Positions 26,276 through 35,324 are shown, counted from the stretch's first letter. The stretch is 64,000 nucleotides of DNA from an uncultured Eubacteriales bacterium (GCA_900544705.1 UQWH01000003.1:11749-75748), one strand, 5' to 3'. Numbers and translations are program-made. The notes: generated by a model not told the origin, from the sequence alone.

Positions 26276-26716
26276 TCAGGCCCGGAATTTCTGGCTCTGC
26301 GCCACGGCGAGCTTGTCGCAGCGGTTGTTTTTCTCGTTCTCCGCGTGACCCTTGACCCAGTGCCACACGACCTCGTGCGTTTTGAGCAGCGGCAGGAGCT
26401 TTTCCCAAAGGTCGACATTCAGCGCGGGCTTTTTGTCCGATTTGACCCAGCCCTTCGCCTTCCACGCATAGACCCAGCGCTTCATCACCGCGTCGGCCAC
26501 GTATTTGGAATCCGTGTACAATTCCACATGGCAGGGCTCTTTGAGCGCGCTCAGCGCCGAGATGACCGCCGTCAGCTCCATGCGGTTGTTTGTGGTCTGC
26601 GCCTCGCCGCCGGAGAGCTCCTTCTCCACGCCGTTCCACTCCAGAATGGCGCCCCAGCCGCCGGGGCCGGGGTTGCCGGAGCAGGCGCCATCAGTATAGA
26701 TCGTGACCGTTCTCAT
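26276..26716 (-). CDS. rnhA: Ribonuclease HI
   Basis: A 146-residue type 1 RNase H that degrades the RNA of RNA-DNA hybrids. Active-site carboxylates are visible in [16 protein letters not shown] (Asp near residue 8), [13 protein letters not shown] (Glu), [11 protein letters not shown] (Asp) and the final NNRCDKLA (Asp). The basic-protrusion region WAWKAKGW-like ([16 protein letters not shown]) and [13 protein letters not shown] are present. The ATG overlaps the lepA stop as ATGA. Confidence 0.96.
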   Translation of the reverse strand: MRTVTIYTDGACSGNPGPGGWGAILEWNGVEKELSGGEAQTTNNRMELTAVISALSALKEPCHVELYTDSKYVADAVMKRWVYAWKAKGWVKSDKKPALNVDLWEKLLPLLKTHEVVWHWVKGHAENEKNNRCDKLAVAQSQKFRA

Positions 26717-28518
26717 TCGTCCATCTTCAAGACCGCCATGAACGCCTCGGACGGGACGGAGACCGTGCCGAAGGTACGCATACGCTTCTTGCCTTCCTTC
26801 TGTTTTTCCAGCAGCTTCTTCTTGCGCGTGATGTCGCCACCGTAGCACTTGGCCAGCACGTCCTTGCGCAGGGCCTTGATCGTCTCGCGGGCGATGATCT
26901 TGCCGCCGACCGCCGCCTGCACGGGGATCTCAAACATCTGGCGCGGGATGTTCTCCTTGAGCTTTTCGCAGATCTTTCTGGCGCGCGCGTAGGCGTTGTC
27001 CGCAAAGAGGATGAAGGACAGCGCGTCGACGATCTCGCCGTTGAGCAGGATGTCCAGCTTCACCAGTCGCGACGGGCGGTAGCCGTCCATCTCGTAGTCC
27101 AGCGAGCCGTAGCCGCGCGTGCGGGATTTGAGCGCGTCGAAGAAATCGTAGATGATCTCGTTAAGCGGCATATAATAGCGCAGCTCCACGCGGCCCTCGT
27201 CGAGATAGGTCATGTCGCGGTATTCACCGCGGCGCTGCTGGCACAGATCCATGATATTGCCGACATATTCCGGCGGCGTGAGGATGCTCGCCCTGACAAA
27301 GGGCTCCTCGCTCGACTGGATCTCCGCCGGGTCGGGGTAGTTCAGCGGCGTGTAGACCTCGATCGTTTCGCCGTTGGTCTTGGTCACGCGGTAGACGACG
27401 TTCGGCGCGGTCGTGATGAGGTCGAGATTGTACTCCCGCTCCAGCCGCTCCATGATGATCTCCATGTGCAGCAGCCCCAAAAAGCCGCAGCGGAAGCCGA
27501 AGCCCAGCGCGATGGAGCTTTCCTGCGTGTAGGACATGGAGGCGTCGTTGAGCTTGAGTTTTTCCAGTGCGTCGCGCAGGTCGCCGTATTTGCTGCCGTC
27601 GGCGGGATAGACGCCGGAGTAGACCATGGGCTGCACGGTCTTGTAGCCCGGCAGCGGCTCGGCGCAGGGGCGCGCCGCCTCGGTGACGGTGTCGCCCACG
27701 CGGGTGTCCGCAACGGTTTTGATGGAAGCCGTCAGATAGCCGACCTCGCCCGCGCCCAGCGCGTCGACGGGGATCATCTCGTTCGGGTGCAGGATGCCGA
27801 CCTCGACGACCTTGTACTCCGCGCCGGTGGCCATCATGCGGATGTCCATGCCCGGACGCAGCACGCCGTTTTTGACGCGCAGATAGACAATGACGCCGCG
27901 GTAGGAGTCATACTGGCTGTCGAAGATCAGCGCCTGAAGCGGCGCTTCGCGGTCGCCCTGCGGCGCGGGAATGCCGGCGACGATCGCCTCCAGGACGGCG
28001 TGGATGTTGATGCCGTTTTTCGCAGAGATCTCCGGCGCGTCCATCGCGGGAATGCCGATGACATCCTCGATCTCGTGCTTGACCTCCTCCGGGCGGGCCG
28101 CAGGCAGGTCGATCTTGTTGATGACCGGCACGACCTCCAGCCCCGCGTCGATGGCGAGGTAGGTGTTGGCAAGGGTCTGGGCTTCGATGCCCTGCGAGGC
28201 ATCCACGACCAGCACCGCGCCCTCGCAGGCCGCCAGTGAGCGCGAAACCTCGTAGTTGAAGTCCACATGGCCCGGCGTGTCGATCAGGTTCAGGGTATAG
28301 GTCTCCCCGTCGTCGGCGGTGTAGTTCAGCTTGACGGCGCGGGCCTTGATGGTGATGCCGCGCTCGCGTTCCAGATCCATGGAGTCAAGGATCTGGTCCT
28401 CCATTTCGCGGCGGTCAACGGTGTTGCATTCCTCCAGCAGGCGGTCGGCCAGCGTGGATTTTCCGTGGTCGATGTGCGCAACGATGGAAAAATTGCGCAG
28501 CTTGGATAGGTCAGTCAT
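26713..28518 (-). CDS. lepA: Elongation factor 4 (LepA)
   Basis: A 601-residue translational GTPase, normal length. G1 is AHIDHGKST near residue 14, G2 includes [10 protein letters not shown]3 is DTPGHVDF, and G4 is NKIDLP. Domain II and the C-terminal LepA_C domain ([19 protein letters not shown]) follow. It back-translocates or helps maturing ribosomes under stress. CAGGAG precedes the ATG at 28518. It follows csoR by 13 bases and overlaps rnhA. Confidence 0.97.
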   Translation of the reverse strand: MTDLSKLRNFSIVAHIDHGKSTLADRLLEECNTVDRREMEDQILDSMDLERERGITIKARAVKLNYTADDGETYTLNLIDTPGHVDFNYEVSRSLAACEGAVLVVDASQGIEAQTLANTYLAIDAGLEVVPVINKIDLPAARPEEVKHEIEDVIGIPAMDAPEISAKNGINIHAVLEAIVAGIPAPQGDREAPLQALIFDSQYDSYRGVIVYLRVKNGVLRPGMDIRMMATGAEYKVVEVGILHPNEMIPVDALGAGEVGYLTASIKTVADTRVGDTVTEAARPCAEPLPGYKTVQPMVYSGVYPADGSKYGDLRDALEKLKLNDASMSYTQESSIALGFGFRCGFLGLLHMEIIMERLEREYNLDLITTAPNVVYRVTKTNGETIEVYTPLNYPDPAEIQSSEEPFVRASILTPPEYVGNIMDLCQQRRGEYRDMTYLDEGRVELRYYMPLNEIIYDFFDALKSRTRGYGSLDYEMDGYRPSRLVKLDILLNGEIVDALSFILFADNAYARARKICEKLKENIPRQMFEIPVQAAVGGKIIARETIKALRKDVLAKCYGGDITRKKKLLEKQKEGKKRMRTFGTVSVPSEAFMAVLKMDE

Positions 28519-28531
28519 AGTTGCTCCTGCT

Positions 28532-28882
28532 TTACTTGAAAAATTTGTCGATGGCGGCGCAGAGATCGGTGATCGCCTGCTCGTCGCCCTCCTCCACCGC
28601 ATCGACGATGCAGTGCCGGATGTGATCCTGTAAGATCACCTTGCCGGTGCTCTCCAGCGCGGCGCGAACGGCGGCAAGCTGAATCAGCACCTCCGAACAG
28701 TCCTCGCTCTCGTCCACCATGCGCTTGACCTTCTGTAGATGGCCGATGGCGCGCGCCAGACGGTTGGAAACCAGCTTCTGATTCTCGTGCACGTGCGGGT
28801 GCTTGTGCCCATGCGCATGGTCGTGATCGTGTTCGTGCGCAATGCCCAGCTCGTGCAGGCGTTCGTGTTCGTCGTGTTCCAT
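28532..28882 (-). CDS. CsoR/RcnR-family metal-sensing repressor with His-rich N-terminus
   Basis: A 116-residue all-helical repressor. The first about 35 residues are His/Asp-rich ([19 protein letters not shown]), unlike classical CsoR. The core has the CsoR metal set: Cys in SEDCSEV, and His and Cys in QDHIRHC (His-x3-Cys), which favours Cu(I) sensing over nickel or formaldehyde. No copper-efflux gene lies next to it. It is first in the lepA run, and a palindrome overlaps its likely -10. Identity as a family member is firm; the metal is an inference. Confidence 0.88.
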   Translation of the reverse strand: MEHDEHERLHELGIAHEHDHDHAHGHKHPHVHENQKLVSNRLARAIGHLQKVKRMVDESEDCSEVLIQLAAVRAALESTGKVILQDHIRHCIVDAVEEGDEQAITDLCAAIDKFFK

Positions 28883-28899
28883 GGCGTTTTCCTCTGTTT

Positions 28900-28922
28900 G
28901 GTATATTCTAGATTACTATACC
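28900..28922. promoter_or_regulatory. Candidate operator palindrome at the csoR-like promoter
   Basis: GGTATA (28900-28905) and TATACC (28917-28922), 11 bases apart, overlap a minus-strand TATAGT -10 at 28915-28920. The position suits autoregulation. The half-sites resemble, but do not equal, published CsoR operators. Confidence 0.4.
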
Positions 28923-28946
28923 ACATTTTTCACCGCTTGAAAAGAG

Positions 28947-28977
28947 AAAAAATCCCGTCCGCAGGACGGGATTTTTT
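28947..28977 (-). terminator. Terminator of the iclR-type gene
   Basis: A 14-bp perfect stem (28947-28960 with 28964-28977, 3-base loop GCA) of which six pairs are A-T, giving T runs on both strands. Confidence 0.88.
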
Positions 28978-29001
28978 AATTTTCTCTGTCAGGAGTCCGG
29001 C

Positions 29002-29778
29002 TTACCTTCCCCGGTGCTGCCAGCCCAACTCCGCCGACACCGCATAGGCCGCCGCCGCGACCGCCGTGCGCATCTGCACGAAGCGTTCCTCGCTCACCGT
29101 CGCCATGCAGATCACGCCGATGGCATAGCTGCAATCGCCGCGGTTGTCGAAGATCGGCGCGGCAACGGATTGCAGGCCCAGCCGGTATTCCTGCCGTTCT
29201 TCGGCGTAGCCCGCGCGCTTCAATGCCGGAAGCTCCTGCAAGAGCGCCTGCGCGTCCGTGACCGTCGCATCCGTGTAGGCATACAGCTCCTTGCGGCGCA
29301 GCAGCGCCCCGACCTCGCTGGCCGGACGGTTGGCGAGGATGATCTTGCCCTGCGACGTGCAGTGCAGCGGCAGGCGCGTTCCGGCCTCGGAGGCCACGCG
29401 GAAATTCGTGTGCGGCTCCTCGCAGTCCACCAGGATCAGTTCATCGCCCGAAAGCCTCGCCAGATACGCCGACTCGCGGAGCTGATCGACAATGCTCTGC
29501 AAATGCGGCTTGCAGATCTCCGGCACATTCCATCCCTGACTGACGGCGCTTCCCAGCTCAAACAGGTGATAGCCCAGCCGGTATTTCCCGTCGGTGGCGT
29601 TCTGCTCGATCACGGCCGAGTCCAGCATGGAGGCAAGCAGGCCGTGAATGGTGCTCTTCGCCCAGCTGGTCATGCGTTCCAGCTCGCTCAATGAGAGCGG
29701 CCGCCGCACCTGCCAGAAGCAGTCCAGCAGCTGGATGGATTTTTCAATGGAATGGACACGTCTGCCCCGCGTTGCCAT
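29002..29778 (-). CDS. IclR-family transcriptional regulator
   Basis: A 258-residue regulator. The N-terminal winged helix (about residues 8-70) includes LSLSELERMTSWAKSTIHGL and DGKYRLGYHLFELG, and the C-terminal IclR effector domain (about 80-250) contains LPLHCTSQGKIILA and GLQSVAAPIFD. It sits just downstream of selD on the same strand, separated by a weak hairpin, so control of the selenium/molybdenum set is possible but not shown. The effector is unknown. Confidence 0.9.
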   Translation of the reverse strand: MATRGRRVHSIEKSIQLLDCFWQVRRPLSLSELERMTSWAKSTIHGLLASMLDSAVIEQNATDGKYRLGYHLFELGSAVSQGWNVPEICKPHLQSIVDQLRESAYLARLSGDELILVDCEEPHTNFRVASEAGTRLPLHCTSQGKIILANRPASEVGALLRRKELYAYTDATVTDAQALLQELPALKRAGYAEERQEYRLGLQSVAAPIFDNRGDCSYAIGVICMATVSEERFVQMRTAVAAAAYAVSAELGWQHRGR

Positions 29779-29837
29779 GAGAATTCCGCCTTTCGTTCGA
29801 GGATTGTGAATCTGTGTTCGCCGTATGTACTTTGCAA

Positions 29838-29861
29838 AAAGCGGGGAACACCCCGTTTCTT
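29838..29861 (-). terminator. Weak hairpin after selD
   Basis: A 5-bp GC stem with a 4-base loop, followed on the minus strand by CTTTTTGC. A short stem; termination is likely partial. Confidence 0.45.
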
Positions 29862-29865
29862 GCAG

Positions 29866-30900
29866 TTATTTCAGAAAAATCCGCTTTCCGCCGCGGTAGG
29901 GCTCCACCGTGCCGATGCGCTGCGCCGAGGGCACGGCGTCCTTCAACTCCGCATACATCGCCTCGGCATCGTCCGGATGCACGGCAATGAGCAGGCCGCC
30001 GGAGGTCTGCGGGTCATACAGCGCGTCCTGCACGGCCAGCGGCACCTCGCCCGCGTCCACGAATCCTTCAGCAAAATTGCGGTTGCGATACATGCCCGCT
30101 GGCAGGATGCCCATGTCGGCAAAGTCCACCGCCCGCGGCAGGAAATCGACCTGTGCAGTGTCGATATGCAGCTCCGTGTCGCTGCCCTGCGCCATTTCCA
30201 GCCCATGACCCATCAGGCTGAAGCCCGTCACGTCGGTGCAGGCGTGGACGCGGTACTTGACCATCACGTCGCGCGCGCCCTTGTTGAGCGTCGTCATGAG
30301 CGCCGTGATGCGCGCGCGCTCCTCCGGCTCCAGCAGCTCCGCCTTGGCCGCCGTCGTCAGGATCCCGATGCCCAGCGGCTTTGTCAGAAAGAGCACATCC
30401 CCCGCCTTCGCGCCGGAATTCGTCAGGAGCCTGTCCGGATGGACAAAGCCCGTGACGGCAAGGCCGTACTTCGGCTCGTCGTCCAGAATACTGTGGCCGC
30501 CCGTGATGATCGCTCCGGCCTCATAGACCTTGTCGTAGCCGCCGCGCAGCAGGGCGTGGACGGCCTCCTTCGGCAGGCTGTCCGGCACCGCCATGATGTT
30601 CAGCGCCAGCTTCGGCTCGCCGCCCATGGCGTAGACATCGGACAGGGCGTTGGTCGCGGCGATCTGTCCGAAGGTGTAAGGATCGTCGTCAATGGGCGGG
30701 AAAAAGTCCACGGTCTGCACGAGCGCGAGATCATCCGTGACCTTGTAGACCGAGGCATCGTCCGATTTGTCAAAGCCGACCAGCAGGTTCGGGTCGGAAT
30801 GGACCTTGATGCCGTCGAGCAGCTTTGCCAGCACGCCCGCGCCCACTTTGGCGCCGCAGCCGGCGCATTTTGCCAGCTTGGTCAGTTTGATATCTTCCAT
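29866..30900 (-). CDS. selD: Selenide, water dikinase (Cys form)
   Basis: A 344-residue enzyme making selenophosphate from selenide and ATP. The active-site segment is CAGCGAK (residues 12-18). By alignment with E. coli SelD, Cys15 and Lys18 are catalytic, so this is a cysteine enzyme and not a selenoprotein. TVDFFPPIDDDPYTFGQIAA and TGGHSILDDEPKYGLAVTG bind ATP and metal. GGAGGGACG precedes the ATG. It follows yqeB by 2 bases. With YqeB/YqeC it most likely feeds the selenium cofactor of molybdenum hydroxylases. Confidence 0.96.
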   Translation of the reverse strand: MEDIKLTKLAKCAGCGAKVGAGVLAKLLDGIKVHSDPNLLVGFDKSDDASVYKVTDDLALVQTVDFFPPIDDDPYTFGQIAATNALSDVYAMGGEPKLALNIMAVPDSLPKEAVHALLRGGYDKVYEAGAIITGGHSILDDEPKYGLAVTGFVHPDRLLTNSGAKAGDVLFLTKPLGIGILTTAAKAELLEPEERARITALMTTLNKGARDVMVKYRVHACTDVTGFSLMGHGLEMAQGSDTELHIDTAQVDFLPRAVDFADMGILPAGMYRNRNFAEGFVDAGEVPLAVQDALYDPQTSGGLLIAVHPDDAEAMYAELKDAVPSAQRIGTVEPYRGGKRIFLK

Positions 30901-30903
30901 GAT

Positions 30904-31701
30904 TCAACGTCCCTCCAATATTCTCGTAAATTGCAGAACCGCCTGCAAAACGCCGCCGCCGACGGCCAGCGCCTTGTCAGACACCGTATTGCAGTACGCC
31001 GTTTCGCCGCGCGGGTCGACGTCGCCGGACTTCATGCCCTTATGCACGGGCGTACCGTCGGCCAATATCCCGCGCAGGACGCCGTCAATGTGGCAGCGCA
31101 TCGGCTCGCCCGCGACCTCGCCGACAACGTCCCCGGCCTTGACCACCGCGCCGATGTCCTGTATCTGATGGAATATGCCGTCGGCCGGCGCCCGCAGGAC
31201 GCGCTCGCCCGCAAAGCCGCCGATCAGCCCCGGAATGTTCGTGTTCGGAATGGGACTGCCGTCTGTGATGACCCGGCCGAGATAGTGGCCGCGCATCGTT
31301 TCCACCGCCGCGTGGCAGTCCACCCCGGCGGTGAAGCCCGGCCCCACGCCGACGACGCAGGGCGCATCCGTGATGCGCGTGCCAAGGTTGCGCTTGGCCA
31401 GGATCGCATCCACGACGGCGTCCGGGTGCAGCCGTGTAATGCACTTCGCCTCCGGGTCGGCCAGCACCGCGATGTTCCCGCGCTCCAGAATTGCCGGAAT
31501 GTCCCGCACGGACGCGGCGCGCTCGGCGGTGACGTCCTCGACCTGCATGGTGCCGAACAGCAGCGCCTGTGAGAAGCAAACCGTCCGGCGGATGGCCGTA
31601 GGATGCGGCAGGTCGGTCATGACGATCTTCATATGGGCATGATGCAGACGCAGGGCAATACCGGAGGCAAGGTCCCCCGCGCCGCGGATCAGTACGAGCA
31701 T
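30904..31701 (-). CDS. yqeB: Selenium-dependent molybdenum hydroxylase maturation protein YqeB
   Basis: A 265-residue protein of the EF2563/YqeB family. An N-terminal RGAGDLASGIALRLHHAHM segment looks like a nucleotide-binding fold, and the C-terminal part has IPGLIGGFAGERVLRAPADG. The family is a marker of selenium-dependent molybdenum hydroxylases (xanthine dehydrogenase-like enzymes with labile selenium) and normally travels with selD and yqeC, as here. The exact reaction is unknown. Its start overlaps yqeC by 13 bases. Confidence 0.9.
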   Translation of the reverse strand: MLVLIRGAGDLASGIALRLHHAHMKIVMTDLPHPTAIRRTVCFSQALLFGTMQVEDVTAERAASVRDIPAILERGNIAVLADPEAKCITRLHPDAVVDAILAKRNLGTRITDAPCVVGVGPGFTAGVDCHAAVETMRGHYLGRVITDGSPIPNTNIPGLIGGFAGERVLRAPADGIFHQIQDIGAVVKAGDVVGEVAGEPMRCHIDGVLRGILADGTPVHKGMKSGDVDPRGETAYCNTVSDKALAVGGGVLQAVLQFTRILEGR

Positions 31702-32339
31702 AGTATCTCTCCTTTTTGCAGAGAAGCCAGCACCGCAGGGCAGGAAAGCCCTCCCGCCAGACGTTCTCCCGCAGCAATGCGTTCCGGGGTGTCGGCCTGA
31801 TTCAGAAGCACCCGCGTGTGCAGCGCCTCTGCCGTCAGGACCCGCGCCGCGTGTTCCGGCGCAGCCGGGTCGGTGACCGCCGCGCCCGCCAGACGGGCGA
31901 AAACCTCCGGCCGGTGCGCCGCCTCGCAGATGGGCCGTCCCATCCCGCTCAGGCCGACGACCGCGATCACCTGCGCCGCGTTTTCCGGGATCACCGGCTC
32001 ATGCGGCAGATGCGCCTTGAGCGGCCGCCCGGCGGAGCCGTCCGCCTCGACCAGCACAAAGTCCGCCAGCCCCGCCAGCTCGGAAAAGGACTGCGCGGGC
32101 GCGCCGAGCTTTCCGTTTTCGCAGCGGCTGCCGACGCACGCGACGCCCCGGACCGCCTGCGTCCGCTCCAGCACCGGCAGGTGTTCCGGCGGCCAGATAT
32201 GCGTGGAGGTCGCGACGATCACGCTGCCCTGCGCCGCCAGCTCCTCCGCCAGCCGGTACAGCAGCGAGGTCTTTCCCCCGCCGCCGATGATGGCGGTCAG
32301 GCCGCGCGCAAGATGCAGTTGTTCCGCAAAAGATGCCAT
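31689..32339 (-). CDS. yqeC: Selenium cofactor biosynthesis protein YqeC
   Basis: A 216-residue P-loop protein: IIGGGGKTSLLYRLAEELA is the Walker A region near residue 17, VIVATSTHIWPP follows, and FVLVEADGSAGRPLKAH is the family signature. It is thought to act in inserting or mobilising selenium for molybdenum hydroxylases. The ATG at 32339 has GGAG 7 bases before it; TTG at 32351 is an alternative. It is the first gene of yqeC-yqeB-selD and divergent from the ModE-like gene. Confidence 0.9.
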   Translation of the reverse strand: MASFAEQLHLARGLTAIIGGGGKTSLLYRLAEELAAQGSVIVATSTHIWPPEHLPVLERTQAVRGVACVGSRCENGKLGAPAQSFSELAGLADFVLVEADGSAGRPLKAHLPHEPVIPENAAQVIAVVGLSGMGRPICEAAHRPEVFARLAGAAVTDPAAPEHAARVLTAEALHTRVLLNQADTPERIAAGERLAGGLSCPAVLASLQKGEILCSY

Positions 32340-32406
32340 AGGCCGCTCCAATACGTTATTTTATTTATAGTAGCACGCAGACCGTCTTTCGTCAACCGCA
32401 AAACAT

Positions 32407-32435
32407 TGACGGGCTCCGCCGCACGTGGTATATTA
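32407..32435 (+). promoter_or_regulatory. Promoter of the ModE-like gene, giving a nearly leaderless mRNA
   Basis: TTGACG, a 17-base spacer and TATATT at 32430-32435. The start codon is at 32441, five bases after the -10, so transcription should begin at or within a base or two of the ATG. No Shine-Dalgarno sequence is present. Confidence 0.65.
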
Positions 32436-32440
32436 TATTT

Positions 32441-32800
32441 ATGGAAAAGAGATCATTGCGACCGGTTCTGACGGTCCGGCTGTTCACGGAGGAAAAGTGC
32501 TTCGGCCCCGGCATTGCGGAGCTGCTGCGCCGGGTGCGGGAATTGAAGTCCCTGCGCGCGGCGGCGGCCTCGATGGGCATGGCCTATTCCAAGGCGTGGA
32601 CGATCGTCAAAACCTCAGAAGAAGCGTTGGGCTTCAAGCTGCTGGTATCCACTACGGGCGGCAGGCACGGAGGAGGTGCGGTTCTTTCGTCAAAAGCAGA
32701 AAAACTGCTTGCCGCTTATGAGGATTACTACGCCGCACTGCGCCGTACTGCGCAGGAGAGCTTTGCCGCTTCCTTTGAAGAATTTCTTCAAGCAGACTAA
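32441..32800 (+). CDS. ModE N-terminal-type winged-helix regulator
   Basis: A 119-residue protein with the LysR-like winged helix of ModE: LLRRVRELKSLRAAAASMGM (HTH) and SKAWTIVKTSEEALGFKLL, followed by TTGGRHGGGAVLS, which is typical of ModE N-domains. It lacks the C-terminal molybdate-binding TOBE domains, so it would not sense molybdate in the classical way. Divergent from yqeC-yqeB-selD and probably controls it or molybdenum-enzyme genes. No ribosome site is visible, and the promoter lies almost on the ATG. Confidence 0.85.
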   Translation: MEKRSLRPVLTVRLFTEEKCFGPGIAELLRRVRELKSLRAAAASMGMAYSKAWTIVKTSEEALGFKLLVSTTGGRHGGGAVLSSKAEKLLAAYEDYYAALRRTAQESFAASFEEFLQAD

Positions 32801-32853
32801 AAAGCGCAAAAAATGCAGACCGGTAAGCGGAGTCCGAATAAGAAAACATAGAT

Positions 32854-32892
32854 GCTCCCGCCCCCGCAGACTTTGTCTGCGGGGGCGGGAGC
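32854..32892 (+). terminator. Very strong GC hairpin abutting the repeat element
   Basis: An 18-bp perfect stem (32854-32871 with 32875-32892), loop TTT. There is no T run after it; one base later repeat copy 1 begins. It looks like a terminator whose T tract has been displaced. Confidence 0.7.
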
Positions 32893-32893
32893 G

Positions 32894-33090
32894 CTCAGCT
32901 TGTCAAAAAAGTCCTTTTGGACTTTTTTGACAAGCTGCCTGCAAAATTGCAAAATCTGAATTTTGTATTTTTATTTTGCAATTTTGGCCGCTACGGCGGG
33001 TTATTGAACGCGAAAGGGAACCCTGACGGTTCCCTTTCACTCTTTCCTTCCCTCCGAAACTTTCGGTTCGATAGGTTTTTTGACAGTCTG
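32894..33090. repeat. Dispersed palindromic intergenic element, copy 1
   Basis: Three nested hairpins in about 197 bases. First: CAGCTTGTCAAAAAAGTCC (32896-32914) with its perfect complement (32919-32937). Second: an AT-rich one with CAAAATTGCAAAAT and ATTTTGCAATTTTG. Third: GAAAGGGAACC and GGTTCCCTTTC. The right end GGTTTTTTGACAGTCTG resembles the inverse of the left end, so the element has MITE-like ends. Related copies are at 55375 and 49190. The remaining 33091-33295 shows no gene or recognised signal. Confidence 0.85.
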
Positions 33091-33295
33091 GACGCTCCCG
33101 CCCTCCGCCGAAGAATTTTTTTGTTGGAACAAGGCGTTTTTCCGCCGCGCTACTTCGTGTAACGCAAGAAAAAACGCCGCGGTTCCAGCGGAAAAGGCTT
33201 GGCGCAGGGGCTATGGTTTCTTATGAGGACGCAGCAAAAAACGGTCTGCATTTTTTAGGAGTCTCCGTTGAAATCAGCAGATTCCGTTTCCTTCA

Positions 33296-33496
33296 TTATT
33301 CCGGCTTTTCCACCGGCTCAGCCTGCTTGGTCTCGGTCGTTTCGGTCGTTCCGGACGCGGGAGCAACATCATTGTTTGCCCACTCGTCCGCCTTGTCTAC
33401 GCCCGTCTTGACGGAGCGGACAATGGACTTTCCCAGTCCCTGGAAGGCGTGGCCGAGATCTTTTCCGGTCTGCTTCCACTCATCGCGTAAGGACAT
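33296..33496 (-). CDS. Small acidic protein of unknown function
   Basis: A 66-residue protein starting MSLRDEWKQTGKDLGHAFQG and ending with a Thr/Glu/Pro-rich tail (TTETTETKQAEPVEKPE). The N-terminal 40 residues are an amphipathic helix with no membrane segment. AAAGGAGG lies 7 bases before the ATG, which supports real translation. No family or cysteine motif was recognised. Confidence 0.7.
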   Translation of the reverse strand: MSLRDEWKQTGKDLGHAFQGLGKSIVRSVKTGVDKADEWANNDVAPASGTTETTETKQAEPVEKPE

Positions 33497-33624
33497 GTGC
33501 GCGCCTCCTTTCGGAAGGATTTCTATATTTTAGTATAGACGATTCTTTTCCGCTTGTCAAGAAGCCGCGGCGGCCGCTTTTCCTGCGCGTGCGCGGCAGG
33601 ACGACAAAAATCCGCGATATTCCC

Positions 33625-33653
33625 TTGACAACGCGCCTCCTTGCAAGTACAAT
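33625..33653 (+). promoter_or_regulatory. Promoter of rny
   Basis: A perfect TTGACA, a 17-base spacer and TACAAT. It gives a leader of about 115 bases with GC-rich potential stems but no recognised riboswitch. Confidence 0.85.
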
Positions 33654-33773
33654 AAACGGTGGATTAGTTTGTCCTGCCGCCGCAAGGGGTGGTGGCTGCA
33701 GGCGTTGCTTTATCTTGGGGCGCAGGCGCGTCCCATTCCCCAATACTGAAGAACAGGAGGTGTATTCAAGGAT

Positions 33774-35324
33774 ATGGAATGGTACTATTTTCTCCTCATC
33801 GGAGTAGGAGTATTAGCAGTAGCAGTCATTTTCTTCCTGGTCGGCTTTGTCTACCGCAAGAAAGTTGCCGAGCGTGAGATCGGCAGCGCGGAATCGGAAG
33901 CAACACGCATCATCAACGAAGCCATCAAGGGCGGCGAGAACAAGAAGCGCGAGATGCTCGTCGAAGCCAAGGAAGAGATCCATAAATCCCGCACAGAATA
34001 CGAAAAGGAAGTCAAAGAGCGCCGGGCCGACCTGCAGAAGCAAGAGCGCCGCCTGCAGCAGAAGGAAGAGTCTCTGGACAAGAAGCTCGACACCTTCGAG
34101 CGCAAGGAGGACGATCTGCGCAAGCGTCAGGCCGCCGTTGCCGCCACGCAGGATGAGGTCAACCTCATCAAGAAGAGTCAGCTGGAGGTTCTGGAAAAGA
34201 TCTCCGGTCTGACGCAGGAGGACGCCAAGGCGCAGCTCCTGCAGAACCTTGAAAACGAATGCCGTCACGACTCCGCCGTCAAGATCCGTGAAATCGAGTC
34301 GGAGCTGAAGGAAAACGCCGACCAGCTGGCCCGCGAGATCATCTCCATCGCCATCCAGCGCTGCGCCGCCGATCATTCTGCCGAGGCGACCGTTTCCGTG
34401 GTGCCGCTGCCCAACGACGAAATGAAGGGCCGCATCATCGGCCGCGAGGGCCGCAACATCCGCACGCTGGAATCCATCACGGGCGTCGATCTGATCATCG
34501 ACGACACGCCGGAAGCCATCACCGTTTCCTCCTTTGACCCCGTGCGCCGCGAGATCGCGCGTCTGGCGCTGGAGAAGCTGATCGCCGACGGCCGCATCCA
34601 TCCGACCCGCATCGAGGATCTGGTGGAAAAGGCCCGCAAGGAAGTCGACCGCGTCATCAAGCAGGAGGGTGAGCGTGCCGCATTCGAAACGGGCGTAAAC
34701 AACCTGCACCCGGAGCTGATCAAGCTCCTCGGCCGCCAGAAGTTCCGTACTTCCTACGGCCAGAACGTTCTGAACCACTCCATTGAGGTCGCCCACATCG
34801 CCGGCCTGCTCGCCAGTGAACTGGGCGTGGATGTCGCGCTTGCCAAGCGCGCAGGTCTGCTGCATGACCTCGGCAAGTCCGTCGACCACGAGATGGAAGG
34901 CAGCCACGTGCAGCTCGGCGTCGAGCTCGCACGGAAATACAACGAATCCCCCGACGTCATCCATGCGATCGAAGCGCACCACAACGACGTGGAGCCGCGC
35001 ACGGTCATCGCCTGCCTCGTTCAGGCGGCCGATGCCATCTCCGCTGCCCGTCCCGGCGCACGCCGCGAGAACGTGGAGAACTATATCCGCCGTCTGGAAA
35101 AGCTGGAAGAGCTGACCGGCACTTACCCCGGTGTCGAAAAGTCCTTCGCGATCCAGGCCGGCCGCGAGGTCCGCATCATGGTCAAGCCCGAGGAGGTTTC
35201 CGAGGACAACATGACGCTGCTCGCCCGCGCGATTGCAAAGAAGATCGAATCCGAGCTGGAATATCCCGGTCAGATCAAGATCAACGTCATCCGCGAAACC
35301 AAGGCGACGGAATACGCAAAATGA
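33774..35324 (+). CDS. rny: Ribonuclease Y
   Basis: A 516-residue membrane-anchored endoribonuclease that starts decay of many mRNAs, normal length. One N-terminal helix (residues about 5-26) is followed by a long coiled coil (about 30-190), a KH domain ([19 protein letters not shown], about 220-238) and an HD domain with [10 protein letters not shown] and [14 protein letters not shown]. The AGGAGG at 33755-33760 is 13 bases from the ATG, an unusually long spacing; a second AAGGA lies 1 base before it. No better start exists. A terminator follows. Confidence 0.97.
   Translation: MEWYYFLLIGVGVLAVAVIFFLVGFVYRKKVAEREIGSAESEATRIINEAIKGGENKKREMLVEAKEEIHKSRTEYEKEVKERRADLQKQERRLQQKEESLDKKLDTFERKEDDLRKRQAAVAATQDEVNLIKKSQLEVLEKISGLTQEDAKAQLLQNLENECRHDSAVKIREIESELKENADQLAREIISIAIQRCAADHSAEATVSVVPLPNDEMKGRIIGREGRNIRTLESITGVDLIIDDTPEAITVSSFDPVRREIARLALEKLIADGRIHPTRIEDLVEKARKEVDRVIKQEGERAAFETGVNNLHPELIKLLGRQKFRTSYGQNVLNHSIEVAHIAGLLASELGVDVALAKRAGLLHDLGKSVDHEMEGSHVQLGVELARKYNESPDVIHAIEAHHNDVEPRTVIACLVQAADAISAARPGARRENVENYIRRLEKLEELTGTYPGVEKSFAIQAGREVRIMVKPEEVSEDNMTLLARAIAKKIESELEYPGQIKINVIRETKATEYAK

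Noticed and set aside
32801..33295. A hidden gene or structured RNA in the 495-base gap after the ModE-like gene.
   Set aside because: The gap is accounted for by a hairpin and repeat copy 1; the remaining 205 bases have no ribosome site or known RNA consensus.
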